From NCBI RefSeq assembly GCF_900094545.1, contig NZ_FMAH01000052.1:1-45383 (forward strand): DNA of 45,383 nucleotides, given 5' to 3'. This document shows, piece by piece, positions 16,128 through 25,001 of the stretch. Position 1 is the first letter of the stretch. Each line of letters opens with the position of its first letter. Source of the stretch: Martinezella miluonensis (GTDB lineage Bacteria; Pseudomonadota; Alphaproteobacteria; Rhizobiales; Rhizobiaceae). The translations under genes were made by a program, and so were the position numbers. The notes under the pieces were generated by a model. The model worked only from the letters and a program-made list of their open reading frames with translations. It made no database searches and was not told the DNA's origin.

Positions 16128-17255
16128 ATGCAATTCGCGCCGCAACAAGATGAAGCGCTCCAGGCAGTCGCCAAGTGGCTGAAGGAAGGGCGCTCGCCGC
16201 TGTTTCGCCTTTTCGGCTATGCCGGCACGGGCAAGACGACGCTTGCGCGGCATTTTGCCGAGCATGTAGATGGCGAGGTGCTGTTTGCGGCCTTTACGGG
16301 TAAGGCGGCGCAGGTGTTGCGCTCGCGGGGCGCCTCGAATGCCAAGACCATCCATTCGCTGATCTACCGGCCACGCGGCGAGGAAGCCGTCGAGGATGAG
16401 GAGACGGGTAAGACATCCATCGCCCCGATGTTCACCATCAATCGCCAGAGCCCGGTCGCCAAGGCCGCGCTGATCATCGTCGACGAATGCTCGATGGTGG
16501 ACGAAGCGCTCGGCAAGGATCTGATGAGCTTCGGGACGCCCATTCTGGTGCTGGGCGATCCGGGGCAGCTCCCGCCGGTTTCCGGCGGCGGTTTCTTCAC
16601 GAACGAGGAGCCGGATTATCTGCTCACGGATATTCATCGCCAGGCCCGTGACAATCCGATTATCCAGCTCGCCATGCAGGTGCGTGAGGGCAAGGAAATC
16701 ATGCACGGCGACTATGGCACCGCGCAGGTGATCTCGAAGAACGAGGTCACGCAGCCGCTGGTGATGGAGGCCGATCAGGTTCTGGTCGGCACCAACAGGA
16801 CGCGCCGACGCTACAATCAGCGCTTGCGCGAGCTTAAAGGTTTTACGGCCGACTATCCGCAATCCGGCGACAAGCTGGTCTGCCTGCGCAACGATCCCGC
16901 CAAGGGGCTGCTCAACGGCTCGCTCTGGCAGGTCATGACCTCTTCCAGGGAAACGACGAAACCTGGCATCAATCTTTTGATCCGCCCGGAAGACGACGAC
17001 ATGGATCGAGGTGCTGCCAAGATCAAGCTGCTGAAGCAGGCCTTTGAGGATGTCGAGGGCGAGATCCCGTGGTCGACCCGCAAGCGCTATGACGAGTTCG
17101 ATTATGGCTATGCGCTGACGGTGCACAAGGCGCAGGGTTCGCAATGGAACAATGTGGTGCTGTTCGATGAGAGCTGGGCGTTTCGCGATACGCGCGAGCG
17201 CTGGCTCTATACCGCCATTACCCGCGCCGCCGAGACGCTGACGATCGTCCGCTAG
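16128..17255 (+). CDS. RecD/Dda-like SF1B DNA helicase
   Basis: ATP-dependent 5'-3' DNA helicase of superfamily 1B, 375 residues, shorter than RecD and near Dda size. Motifs in order: GYAGTGKTT (Walker A, residues 30-38), FTGKAAQVLR (Ia), IIVDECSMVD (II), LGDPGQLPPV (III), the RQARDNPI region (IV), VHKAQGSQW (V) and YTAITRA (VI). The ATG at 16128 begins MQFAPQQDEAL, the usual Q-motif region; a longer open frame upstream overlaps the divergent secreted-repeat gene and is rejected. It stands alone, so its partner process is unknown; RecB/RecC-like genes are not beside it. Confidence 0.9.
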   Translation: MQFAPQQDEALQAVAKWLKEGRSPLFRLFGYAGTGKTTLARHFAEHVDGEVLFAAFTGKAAQVLRSRGASNAKTIHSLIYRPRGEEAVEDEETGKTSIAPMFTINRQSPVAKAALIIVDECSMVDEALGKDLMSFGTPILVLGDPGQLPPVSGGGFFTNEEPDYLLTDIHRQARDNPIIQLAMQVREGKEIMHGDYGTAQVISKNEVTQPLVMEADQVLVGTNRTRRRYNQRLRELKGFTADYPQSGDKLVCLRNDPAKGLLNGSLWQVMTSSRETTKPGINLLIRPEDDDMDRGAAKIKLLKQAFEDVEGEIPWSTRKRYDEFDYGYALTVHKAQGSQWNNVVLFDESWAFRDTRERWLYTAITRAAETLTIVR

Positions 17256-17283
17256 CACGACGTTCAGGCCTCTCCATAGATCC

Positions 17284-17299
17284 GTCACTGTGTAGTGAC
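17284..17299. repeat. Small palindrome GTCACT-GTGT-AGTGAC
   Basis: Perfect 6-bp arms around GTGT, 28 bp after the helicase stop. There is no T run on either side, so a terminator role is doubtful. It could be an operator for pdxJ or chance. Confidence 0.3.
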
Positions 17300-17419
17300 A
17301 CTGGTGCGGTGCGCCTATCAAAGTTTTGCATGGATTGATGTCGGAATCTCGTTGGTTTTGCTGGCCGTAATGGCATAAAACGACGCTACCATCCGCTTTG
17401 AAAATCAGGGATTTCGATC

Positions 17420-18172
17420 ATGCCTGCCAAGCTTTCCGTGAACCTCAACGCCATCGCGATGCTGCGCAATCGGCGTGATCTTCCCTGGCCGAGCGTCACC
17501 GGGCTTGGCCGCATCGCGCTTGCTGCTGGCGCCAGCGGTTTGACTGTTCATCCGCGCCCCGATCAGCGGCATATCCGCTTTTCCGATCTGCCCGATATCC
17601 GTGCGCTGATCGACGACGAGTTTCCCGAGGCGGAGTTCAACATCGAGGGCTATCCGACCGATGAGCTCTTCGATCTCTGCGCTTCGGCTGAGCCCGAACA
17701 GGTGACGCTCGTACCGGACGATCCCACGCAGGCGACATCCGATCATGGCTGGGATTTCCGCAAGAACCGTGCTCTGCTGGCTGATGTCGTTGCCAAGTAC
17801 AAGAAGATTGGCTGCCGCGTTTCGCTGTTTGCCGATGGCGACGGCGATGCCGACGCCGTGAAGATCGCCAAGGAAGTCGGTGCCGATCGCATCGAGCTCT
17901 ACACCGGTCCTTACGGCGGCTGCTACGATGCGCCGGAACGGGCTGCCGTCTTTCTGGAGATGCTCGGAAAGACCGCTGATGCCGCCTTCGCTAACGGCCT
18001 TGACGTCAATGCCGGTCACGACCTGACGGTCGCCAACCTGCCTGCGCTCCTCAAGCGCATTCCGAAGCTTGCCGAGACGTCCATCGGTCACGGCTTGACC
18101 GCCGATGCGCTGGAATACGGCATGGCCGAAACGGTGCGGCGCTTCCGCCGGGCCTGTGGGCAGACGGTTTGA
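17420..18172 (+). CDS. pdxJ: Pyridoxine 5'-phosphate synthase
   Basis: Condenses 1-deoxy-xylulose 5-phosphate with 3-amino-acetone phosphate to pyridoxine 5'-phosphate, the last ring-forming step of DXP-dependent vitamin B6 synthesis. It has 250 residues with the family marks LSVNLNAIAMLRNRR, VHPRPDQRHI, FNIEGYPTDE, TLVPDD, LYTGPYGG and DVNAGHDLT. The usual TIM-barrel length. The ATG at 17420 follows AGGGATTTCGATC. It stands alone between the helicase and a repeat element. Confidence 0.96.
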   Translation: MPAKLSVNLNAIAMLRNRRDLPWPSVTGLGRIALAAGASGLTVHPRPDQRHIRFSDLPDIRALIDDEFPEAEFNIEGYPTDELFDLCASAEPEQVTLVPDDPTQATSDHGWDFRKNRALLADVVAKYKKIGCRVSLFADGDGDADAVKIAKEVGADRIELYTGPYGGCYDAPERAAVFLEMLGKTADAAFANGLDVNAGHDLTVANLPALLKRIPKLAETSIGHGLTADALEYGMAETVRRFRRACGQTV

Positions 18173-18227
18173 AGCTGAACATTTCGGATTGGTCGGGTAA
18201 AGCGCCGGTGGCGAGCTATTGTGCCAG

Positions 18228-18371
18228 GCCCCTCATCCTAGCCTTCTCCCCGCATCGCGGGGAGAAGGGACAACAGCGCAAACCAATGATTCCATCACTC
18301 GATTAGAGCTCATGCTTCAGGCGTGAAAACTCCCTCGCCCCGCTTGCGGGGAGAGGGCTGGGGTGAGGGGC
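18228..18371. repeat. RIME-like palindromic intergenic repeat
   Basis: Inverted element of about 144 bp between pdxJ and the NmrA-type gene. Its ends are inverted copies (left GCCCCTCATCC..., right ...GGGTGAGGGGC), and each arm contains a smaller hairpin: CCTTCTCCCCGC/GCGGGGAGAAGG (18242-18268, perfect) and CCCTCGCCCCGC/GCGGGGAGAGGG (18332-18357, one mismatch). This is the structure of Rhizobium-specific intergenic mosaic elements. It sits between convergent genes and may also end their transcripts. Confidence 0.8.
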
Positions 18372-18418
18372 TATACTTGAGGTAGCGGCAAAGACGTCTT
18401 GCTCAGCCGCTCCAAAAC

Positions 18419-19306
18419 TCAGCCGAGCAATGCGGCCTTGTGTTCCTCGACGAAGCTGCGCAGCGTCTGCGGTTCCTTACCGGTCAGCTTGTTGAAATCG
18501 TTGGTCAGGATGTCGAAATTGCCGGCGCGGGTGTTGGCGTCGGCGGAGACGAGCATGTCGATCACGAATTTCGGCAGGCCGGCGCCGGTGAGGCCGGCGG
18601 CGAACTGCTCGTCGTTGACCTGCACGACCTCAAGCGGCCGGCCGGTGATCTTGCTGACGACGCTTGCGACGTCCTCGATCGTGAGGGCAGTTGAGCCAGT
18701 CAGCGTATAGGTGGCGTTTTCGGTCTTGTCGGACGCCAGCGCCGCGGCGATGGCGAGAGCGCAATCGTTGCGGCTGATATTGCTGACGCGGCCATTGCCG
18801 GTCGCGGTATACCACTTGCCGACTTCGAGGCTGTGCGGCAGACCCAGCAGATAGTTGTCGAAGTACCAGGCGTCGCGCAGGATCGTGTAACCGATGCCGC
18901 TGGCCTCGATGGCGTTTTCGGTGCCGAGGTGGTCAGGTGCGAAGGTGACGAGCGAACCTTCCGGGGCCGGCATGGAGGTGTATAGGATATGCTTCACGCC
19001 GGCCTTTTTCGCGGCCTCGACGGCAACCGTCTGCTGCTTCAGGCGCAGGCCCGGGACGGCGAGCGCATCGGTGCTGATGATCAGCAGCCGGTCGACACCG
19101 GCGAAGGCGGCCGGCAGGGTGGCGGCGTCATCGAAATCGGCCTTGCGGGTCACCACGCCCTTGGCGGCTAGGTCGGCAAGCTTCTCCGGGCTGCGGGTTG
19201 CTGCAATGATGCGGCCGGGCGCGACCTTATAAGTCTCCAGCAGGTGATGAATGACGCGCTGGCCAAGCTGCCCGGCGGCGCCGGTGACGAGAAGAGTGCT
19301 GCTCAT
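18419..19306 (-). CDS. NmrA-type SDR/NAD(P)H:quinone oxidoreductase
   Basis: Atypical short-chain reductase of the NmrA/QOR2 (YtfG-like) group, 295 residues. The N-terminal Rossmann motif is VTGAAGQLGQRV; the ILYTSMPAP, LRDAWYFDNYL and YTLTGSTALTIEDVA segments are typical of quinone reductase 2. It probably uses NADPH and reduces quinones or senses redox state; the cofactor is a family inference. It is divergent from an HxlR regulator, a common pairing in which the regulator controls the reductase. Confidence 0.88.
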   Translation of the reverse strand: MSSTLLVTGAAGQLGQRVIHHLLETYKVAPGRIIAATRSPEKLADLAAKGVVTRKADFDDAATLPAAFAGVDRLLIISTDALAVPGLRLKQQTVAVEAAKKAGVKHILYTSMPAPEGSLVTFAPDHLGTENAIEASGIGYTILRDAWYFDNYLLGLPHSLEVGKWYTATGNGRVSNISRNDCALAIAAALASDKTENATYTLTGSTALTIEDVASVVSKITGRPLEVVQVNDEQFAAGLTGAGLPKFVIDMLVSADANTRAGNFDILTNDFNKLTGKEPQTLRSFVEEHKAALLG

Positions 19307-19353
19307 GTCTTTTTCCTTGTTTGACCGCCGCAGATTTGCAGGAGTCTGGTTGC

Positions 19354-19376
19354 TCTCAAAAAGAGACTAGCACTAG
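19354..19376. promoter_or_regulatory. Candidate HxlR operator
   Basis: Between the divergent reductase and HxlR genes lie TCTC-AAAAA-GAGA (19354-19366) and CTAG-CA-CTAG (19367-19376), two adjacent short inverted repeats. HxlR regulators bind such repeats in the shared promoter of the gene pair. Position supports it; the sequence alone does not prove it. Confidence 0.35.
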
Positions 19377-19414
19377 ATTGGGGTTTGACTTCGATCTGTA
19401 AAGGAGGCAGTTTT

Positions 19415-19861
19415 TTGGCTCTACGTTACCAAAAGGGAACCGCCTTGAGCACAAGCACTGTCGTCAATCTGCGTAGCACGAAGGTACCGTTGCGTGCCGT
19501 CGATATCAGCAAGGTCACTTTTACAGACTGCCCGGTGCGGGATCTGATCTCGCAAATCGGCGGCAAGTGGTCGGTGCTGTTGCTGGAAGCACTGGCACAG
19601 CGGTCCTATCGCTTTGGCGAGCTGCGCCGCATGGTGCCCGATATCTCGCAGCGCATGCTGACACAGACGCTACGCGAGCTCCAGCGCGATGGCTATATCG
19701 GCCGCGAGGTTTTTCCGACCAAACCCCCGAGCGTCGAGTACCGCATGACCGATCTTGGTTATTCGCTTTATGAGCCGCTGGCGCAGCTTTTGAATTGGGC
19801 TGAGGCCAATCACGACGCCGTGCGCGCGGCGCGCGCCAGTTTTGATCAATCGCCGGACTGA
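19415..19861 (+). CDS. HxlR-family transcriptional regulator
   Basis: Winged-helix DNA-binding regulator, 148 residues. The HxlR core runs from CPVRDLISQIGGKWSVLLLEAL through RFGELRRMVPDISQRMLTQTLREL to the wing with YRMTDLG. The cysteine in CPVRD is the residue that senses quinones or aldehydes in several relatives. I choose TTG at 19415 because AAGGAGG lies 7 nt upstream; TTG at 19445 and 19385 are alternatives. Divergent from the quinone reductase and 8 bp ahead of the flavin monooxygenase, so it may control both. Confidence 0.88.
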   Translation: MALRYQKGTALSTSTVVNLRSTKVPLRAVDISKVTFTDCPVRDLISQIGGKWSVLLLEALAQRSYRFGELRRMVPDISQRMLTQTLRELQRDGYIGREVFPTKPPSVEYRMTDLGYSLYEPLAQLLNWAEANHDAVRAARASFDQSPD

Positions 19862-19869
19862 GCCCCACA

Positions 19870-21117
19870 GTGAAGCCTCTGAAGATCGCCATTGTCGGCG
19901 CCGGGCCTGCCGGCCTTGCCGCCTCTCTTTTTCTGACCCGCGCCGGTCACGCGACCGACATTATTGAACGCTTCGATAGCCCCGCGCCGGTCGGCTCTGC
20001 TTTGATGCTGCAGCCGACGGGGCTGACCGTGCTGGAATCGCTTGGGCTCGGCCCGGCGATCCATGCGGCCGGCAATCGGATCGACCGCTTGTTCGGCACG
20101 GAAGCCACCCGTGGCCGCATTGTCCTCGATGTGCGCTACAATGCGTTGCCGGGCGGTCGCTACGGGCTCGGCGTCCATCGCGCCGCACTGTTCGACACGC
20201 TTTATGATGAGGTCTCTGCGCGGAGACATCCGATTTACACAGGGCAGCGCGTTGTCGGCGTGATTGAGGAAGGTGGTGGCAGCTATCTTTCCGTCGAAGG
20301 CGGTGAGCGCCTCGGACCTTACGATCTTGTCATCGATGCCAGCGGCGCGCGTTCGGAGCTGGTGGCGGCGTCACCCGTCAAGCCGCGCGCGCGGAACCTC
20401 ACCTACGGCGCCTTCTGGGCGACGCTCGATTGTCCCGACGGCCTGGTCGATCAAGCGTCGCTGACGCAGCGTTACGACAAGGCGAGCGTGATGATCGGCG
20501 TCTTGCCGATCGGCGGCAGAAAGCCGGATATGCCGAAACAGGCGGCATTGTTCTGGAGCCTGAAAGTCGCGGATGCCGATGAAGTGCGCAAGCGTGGACT
20601 CGACCGCTGGAAGGACACGATCCGCGGCTACTGGCCGGAATGCGAGCCGTTGCTGGAGCAAATTGGCGATTGGGAGCAGCTGACGTTGGCGCGCTACGCC
20701 CATCGCACGGTGATGGTGCCCTATAGCGGGCGGACGGTTTTTGTTGGCGACGCGGCCCACTCCACCAGCCCTCAGCTCGGGCAGGGCGCCAACATGGCCC
20801 TGCTCGATGTGGCGGCGTTGGCGCATGCGCTTGCGGAACATGACAAGCTGGAGGCCGCGCTTTCGGCCTATGCCAAAGCGCGGCGGATGCATGTGCGGTT
20901 GTTCCAGCTGTTGTCACTGGCATTCACGCCCTTTTACCAATCGGATTCGGCTGCATTGGCGTGGATTCGCGACCGACTGGTCGCCACTATCGCCAGGGTG
21001 CCGCCGGCGCCGCAAATCCTGGCGGGCATCGTTTCCGGCACGCTGGTCGATCCCTTCAATGGTGCGGGCTTGCAGGAATGTGACTGGCTGCGGCAGGCTG
21101 TGCCGCAGCCGTTCTGA
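19870..21117 (+). CDS. FAD-dependent monooxygenase (PHBH/UbiH-like)
   Basis: Group A flavoprotein hydroxylase, 415 residues, GTG start. Motifs: FAD dinucleotide fold VGAGPAGLAASL near residues 9-20, a DG-like motif DLVIDASGARS, and the second FAD motif VFVGDAAHSTSPQLGQGANM. Family members hydroxylate aromatic or polyketide rings with NAD(P)H and O2; the substrate here is not predictable. It follows the HxlR gene by 8 bp and is likely in its operon. Its stop abuts that of the convergent MFS gene with no spacer. Confidence 0.88.
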   Translation: MKPLKIAIVGAGPAGLAASLFLTRAGHATDIIERFDSPAPVGSALMLQPTGLTVLESLGLGPAIHAAGNRIDRLFGTEATRGRIVLDVRYNALPGGRYGLGVHRAALFDTLYDEVSARRHPIYTGQRVVGVIEEGGGSYLSVEGGERLGPYDLVIDASGARSELVAASPVKPRARNLTYGAFWATLDCPDGLVDQASLTQRYDKASVMIGVLPIGGRKPDMPKQAALFWSLKVADADEVRKRGLDRWKDTIRGYWPECEPLLEQIGDWEQLTLARYAHRTVMVPYSGRTVFVGDAAHSTSPQLGQGANMALLDVAALAHALAEHDKLEAALSAYAKARRMHVRLFQLLSLAFTPFYQSDSAALAWIRDRLVATIARVPPAPQILAGIVSGTLVDPFNGAGLQECDWLRQAVPQPF

Positions 21118-22332
21118 TCAGTTCTTGCGTTCTGTCAGGAAGGCGAGCAGAGCAATGACCGGGAAGGCGACGCCGATCCAGGACGCCATGTTCCACCCGC
21201 CGGTGGCATAGGCCCAGCCGCCGAGCGCCGAGCCGAGGGCGCCGCCGGCAAAGAAGGTCGCCATATAGAGCCCGTTGAGACGGCTGCGATGTTCGGCGCT
21301 GAGCGCGAAGATGGCGCGTTGACCAAGCACGAGATTGGTTTGGACGCCGAAATCGAGCATGATGCCTGACAGCGTCAGCATGATCAGTGCCAGCAACGAT
21401 CCGCTACCGGAAAAATGGCCGATCAGGAAAGCGACGATCGCAATCACCAGAGCGAAGGTGGTGGCGAGCTTTGTCCAGCCGCGGTCCGCAACACGTCCGG
21501 CAATCGGCGAAGCGACGGCACCTGCCGCACCGGCGAGTGCGAAAAGGGCAATACCGTTTTGCGTCAGGCCGAAGGCAGGGCTTGCCAGCAGCAGCGGCGT
21601 TGTCGTCCAGAAGAGGCTGAAGGCGCCGAACATGCATGCCTGATACAGCGCACGCCGCTGCAGGACAGGGGTATGAAGCGCGAGATGCCCCATGGAGGAC
21701 AGCAGCTGTCCATAGTGCAGCTTCGTGTGTGGCACGCGGGTCGGCAGGGCTGCGCGCAGGATGACGATCAGCGCGATCATGATGCCGGCCGAGATGATAT
21801 AGACCGCATGCCAGGACAATAGCTCGGACAGAAAGCTTGCAGCAGGGCGGGCGAGCATGATGCCGCAGAGCAGGCCGCTCATGACGTTGCCGACGACGGC
21901 GCCGCGGCTGGCGTCAGGTGCCATATGGGCGGCAAAGGGCACGAGGACCTGCACCGCAACGGAGGCGAGGCCGATACAGAGCGAAGCGAGCAGGAACAGC
22001 GACGGCGACGAGGCGAAGGCCGCACCGACCAGTGCTACGGCTGAGAGCGCCACCAGCGTCAGGATGAGCCTGCGGTTTTCCAAAAGGTCGCCGAGCGGGA
22101 CGATCAGCAACAGGCCGAGGCCGTAGCCGATCTGCGTCAACGTGACGATGAGGCCGGTGGCGGCGGGTGTGAAGCCGAGCGACTGGCTGATGGGGCCGGC
22201 CAGCGGCTGGCCATAATAGAGATTGGCAGCCACCAGCCCACAGGCGGCGGCAAACATAAAGGTCAGCAGTGGCGAAATGGTCTCTTCAGGGAGCGGTGTG
22301 CTCTCCCGTCTGGCGGCGGCATTTGCAGACAT
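21118..22332 (-). CDS. MFS transporter (multidrug or sugar-type efflux)
   Basis: Inner-membrane protein of 404 residues with about 12 hydrophobic segments. The cytoplasmic loop 2-3 motif is GLLLIVPLGDLLENRR (MFS motif A-like), and helix 1 contains AANLYYGQPL. This resembles the YfmO/YbcL-type efflux group. It lies 52 bp downstream of a TetR gene on the same strand, which argues for drug or metabolite export under TetR control. Substrate unknown. Confidence 0.88.
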   Translation of the reverse strand: MSANAAARRESTPLPEETISPLLTFMFAAACGLVAANLYYGQPLAGPISQSLGFTPAATGLIVTLTQIGYGLGLLLIVPLGDLLENRRLILTLVALSAVALVGAAFASSPSLFLLASLCIGLASVAVQVLVPFAAHMAPDASRGAVVGNVMSGLLCGIMLARPAASFLSELLSWHAVYIISAGIMIALIVILRAALPTRVPHTKLHYGQLLSSMGHLALHTPVLQRRALYQACMFGAFSLFWTTTPLLLASPAFGLTQNGIALFALAGAAGAVASPIAGRVADRGWTKLATTFALVIAIVAFLIGHFSGSGSLLALIMLTLSGIMLDFGVQTNLVLGQRAIFALSAEHRSRLNGLYMATFFAGGALGSALGGWAYATGGWNMASWIGVAFPVIALLAFLTERKN

Positions 22333-22384
22333 GTCTTGTCCTCGATGCGGGCAGGGAAGTTTGCCCGGAAAATTCCATGAAAAA

Positions 22385-23002
22385 TCAATTCAGCAGTTTC
22401 ATTGCCGCCTCCGCGGCGGCGAGCATGTGTTCAGTTTTACGGCCGGTTTTTCCGATGACGCGCATGCCCTTGGTGAGGGCAAGCAAGGCGCAAGCCGTGC
22501 TTTCTGGGTCGACATGCGTCGCCACGGATCCATCCGTCTGACCCAGGCGAATAAGTTCCAGGATGCGCCGCTCATCGAAATCGAAAGCCACGCCGACGCG
22601 GTTGGCGACCTCCTCGTCGAAAAGTGCAAGTTCGGTCGCGCTACCGACCACGAGACAACCTCTGCGGCCGATCTCGCCGCATGATGCCTCGGCAAAGAAG
22701 GTCACCAATATGCGCAGTTTTTCATGCGCATTTGGGGCCTTGGCAAGAACTTCGTCGATCAGTCGCTGCCGTACGCGGCGATAGCGATCGAAGGCGGCGA
22801 GAAATACGCCGCGCTTATCGCCGAAGGCCTTGTAGACGCTGCCGGCGGTCAGGCTCATCGCTTCGGTCAACTCGCTGATCGAGGCGGCATGATAGCCGCG
22901 CTCGGAAAAGACCCGCAGCGCTTCATCGAGCGCTGCGTTCATGTCGAATTCCCTGGGGCGACCGCGCAGCCTGGGCGCGATATCGATGGTGTCCGTCGTC
23001 AT
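22385..23002 (-). CDS. TetR-family regulator of the MFS pump
   Basis: One-component repressor, 205 residues. The N-terminal helix-turn-helix is at about 25-65 (ALRVFSERGYHAASISELTEAMSLTAGSVYKAFGDK); the C-terminal half looks like the TetR_C_16/YfiR-type ligand domain. A 16-bp palindrome stands 12 bp upstream of its start, so autorepression together with the downstream MFS gene is likely. Ligand unknown. Confidence 0.9.
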   Translation of the reverse strand: MTTDTIDIAPRLRGRPREFDMNAALDEALRVFSERGYHAASISELTEAMSLTAGSVYKAFGDKRGVFLAAFDRYRRVRQRLIDEVLAKAPNAHEKLRILVTFFAEASCGEIGRRGCLVVGSATELALFDEEVANRVGVAFDFDERRILELIRLGQTDGSVATHVDPESTACALLALTKGMRVIGKTGRKTEHMLAAAEAAMKLLN

Positions 23003-23014
23003 GCGACTCTTTTA

Positions 23015-23030
23015 GGAAATGATCGTTTCC
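23015..23030. promoter_or_regulatory. Candidate TetR operator
   Basis: GGAAATGATCGTTTCC, palindromic apart from one T-G pair in the middle of each half, lies 13-28 bp upstream of the TetR start. Spacing and symmetry match a TetR autoregulatory site. Found by eye. Confidence 0.6.
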
Positions 23031-23180
23031 AAATCAAGCGATTTTTGCGCCGCAACATAATCGTTGCCCGCTGCTGTCGGCGACGGGCGGTCTAGTGGCC
23101 GGTTTCGTTGCCGTTATTGATCGTTGATCGCCACCTGGATCGCGTCCTTGTCGCGCCCGTCTGTGCGCACGGATCTGCCC

Positions 23181-24110
23181 TTACAGATCAAGCTCCCATG
23201 TCTGGCCGTTCAATTCCGGGCCGAACATGCGGTGTTTTTCCTCGGCCACGAGCCTGAAGCCGGCCTTGATGTAGATAGCCCGCGCGGTATCGAGGATGTC
23301 GTTTGTCCAGAGCGAGAGCTTTGTATAGCCGGCCTTGCGGGAAAAGCGGATGCATTCGTCGACCAGCAGTTTGCCGAGGCCGAGACCGCGCGCCATCTTG
23401 TCGACATAGAGCAGCCGGAGCTTGGCGATGCCGTTGCCGCCGTCGGCGATCATGACGGAGCCGATGTTCAGGCCGCTGTGCTCGGCGATCCAGCATCGGT
23501 CCTTTTCCGGGTTGAAGTTGGCCAAGAATTTTCCGGCGACTTCGGCGGCAAGGGCCTCGAAACGATGATCCCAGCCGAGTTCCCCGCAGTAGAAGCGCGC
23601 CTGACTTTGCACGATCCAGCCGATGTCGCCATAGCGGTGATGACGGATGATGGCGGGTGGCGCCGAGCCGCGGTTTGCACCGAGCGTGTCCTGGATCGTC
23701 CGCATGGCTTCGACGATACGCTCGGGCTCGCCGATCGAAAGCCTGTCGAAGTATTCGGTGATCTGGGCGCGGGAGCGGCGGACGAATTCCTGGAGCTGGA
23801 TCTGTCCCTTGTCGGTGAGGTTGATGGCCTGGCTGCGCGCGTCGTCGGGATCGGGCTTCGTTTCGAGCAAACCGTCCTCGCGGAAGCGTTTGACGATGCG
23901 GCTGAGATAAGCGGGGTCCAGATGCAGGTCACGCGTCAGCGCCGAGGCAGCAACATCGCCGCGCACGCCGACCTCGAACAGAACGCGCGCTTCCGTCAGC
24001 GTGTAGGGGCTATCCAGATAGGCCTTGTTCAGGACGCCGAGAAAGTTCGTATAGAAGCGATTGAAGTCGCGGACGGCATCAATGGTTGCGAATTCGGCAT
24101 CAAGGGTCAT
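23181..24110 (-). CDS. MarR-GNAT fusion (bifunctional regulator/acetyltransferase)
   Basis: Two-domain protein of 309 residues. A MarR-type winged helix is at about 15-130 (LTEARVLFEVGVRGDVAASALTRDL, YLSRIVKRFREDGLLE, DARSQAINLTDKG). A GNAT domain is at about 150-305 (MARGLGLGKLLVDECIRFSRKAGY, the acetyl-CoA binding loop RGLGLGK). Such fusions are known, and most are uncharacterised. I choose ATG 24110 because AGGAGG lies 8 nt upstream; ATGs at 24116 and 24146 are possible but have worse spacing. A perfect palindrome lies upstream at 24154-24166. It could couple acetylation of a small molecule to gene control. Confidence 0.88.
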   Translation of the reverse strand: MTLDAEFATIDAVRDFNRFYTNFLGVLNKAYLDSPYTLTEARVLFEVGVRGDVAASALTRDLHLDPAYLSRIVKRFREDGLLETKPDPDDARSQAINLTDKGQIQLQEFVRRSRAQITEYFDRLSIGEPERIVEAMRTIQDTLGANRGSAPPAIIRHHRYGDIGWIVQSQARFYCGELGWDHRFEALAAEVAGKFLANFNPEKDRCWIAEHSGLNIGSVMIADGGNGIAKLRLLYVDKMARGLGLGKLLVDECIRFSRKAGYTKLSLWTNDILDTARAIYIKAGFRLVAEEKHRMFGPELNGQTWELDL

Positions 24111-24153
24111 GGACATCGCCTCCTCAGCTAAAGAGACGATGTCCATTATTTAT

Positions 24154-24166
24154 TTGACTGAGTCAA
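24154..24166. promoter_or_regulatory. Candidate MarR operator
   Basis: TTGACT-G-AGTCAA, a perfect 13-bp palindrome that extends imperfectly to TTAT...GTAA. It lies 44 bp ahead of the preferred start of the MarR-GNAT gene and just after the racemase stop. MarR proteins typically bind this kind of TTGA/TCAA dyad to repress their own promoter. Confidence 0.65.
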
Positions 24167-24178
24167 GTAAACTAATGT

Positions 24179-24898
24179 CTATGCCGCGCGAGCGCCGCAA
24201 GCCTTTTCATCCGCAAGGGCGAAGTCGACAGCGGCTTCGGCATGGATCGTTGTCGTGTCGAATCCGGGCAGGATCAGAGCGTTCGGATCGAGGATGAGGC
24301 AGATCTCGGTGCAGCCGAGAATGACGCTGTCGGCGCCTTCGGACTTGGCGCGCTCGATGATGTCATGCAGCTTCCGGCGCGACTCGTCTTTGATGATGCC
24401 GGCGCAGAGTTCGCTGAAGATAATGTCGTGGGTCACGGTCCTGTCTTCGGGGCCGGGAACCATGATGGAGATGCCGTTCTGGGCCATGCGCTCGGCATAG
24501 AAGCCATGTTCCATCGTGTAGCGCGTGGCAAGCAGCAGCGGCTTTACCCGGCCTGCGGCCTTCAGCGCTGCTGCGGTTTCATCGATGATATGGATAAGCG
24601 GCACGGAAATACGCGAAGCGACTTCCGGCGCGATCAGATGCATCGTGTTGGTGCAGATGAGCACGCATTCGGCGCCTGCTGCCTGCAGGCGATGGGCTAC
24701 ACCGCCGAGGCGAGCAGCCGCGTCGTCCCAGCGTCCGGCCTTCTGCAGGGCGACGATTTCTTCGAAATTGACGGAGTACATCAGCACTTCGGCGGAGGAG
24801 AGGCCACCCAGGCGGTCGCGGACCATCTCGTTGATCTGGCGATAATAAACCGCCGAGCTCTCGAAACTCATGCCGCCGATGAGGCCTATGGTGCGCAT
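24179..24898 (-). CDS. Aspartate/glutamate racemase family protein
   Basis: PLP-independent two-cysteine racemase, 239 residues. Starts MRTIGLIGGMSFESS; the catalytic cysteines lie in CTNTMH (Cys82) and GCTEICLI (about residue 194), and the dimer segment YYRQINEMV is typical of aspartate racemase. The start at 24898 has GGAGAA upstream; the longer frame to 25060 encodes Cys/His-rich sequence overlapping the divergent regulator promoter. It probably interconverts L- and D-Asp or Glu; specificity is not certain. Divergent from an Lrp-type regulator. Confidence 0.88.
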   Translation of the reverse strand: MRTIGLIGGMSFESSAVYYRQINEMVRDRLGGLSSAEVLMYSVNFEEIVALQKAGRWDDAAARLGGVAHRLQAAGAECVLICTNTMHLIAPEVASRISVPLIHIIDETAAALKAAGRVKPLLLATRYTMEHGFYAERMAQNGISIMVPGPEDRTVTHDIIFSELCAGIIKDESRRKLHDIIERAKSEGADSVILGCTEICLILDPNALILPGFDTTTIHAEAAVDFALADEKACGARAA

Positions 24899-25001
24899 AC
24901 TGCTGTTCTCCGCTTCTTGTTCGTAGGTGGGGCAATAGTGCTGCGATTCATGCGCCTTATGTTTGCAATCTTTGTGAGATCGGCAACCAAATCTGCAATT
25001 A

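Noticed and set aside
16086..17321. Antisense frame across the RecD-like helicase
   Set aside because: The helicase has all SF1 motifs; the antisense product has none.
18228..18371. CRISPR-like array
   Set aside because: The repeated hairpins are inverted, only two in number and of RIME type; there are no regularly spaced direct repeats in the window and no cas genes.
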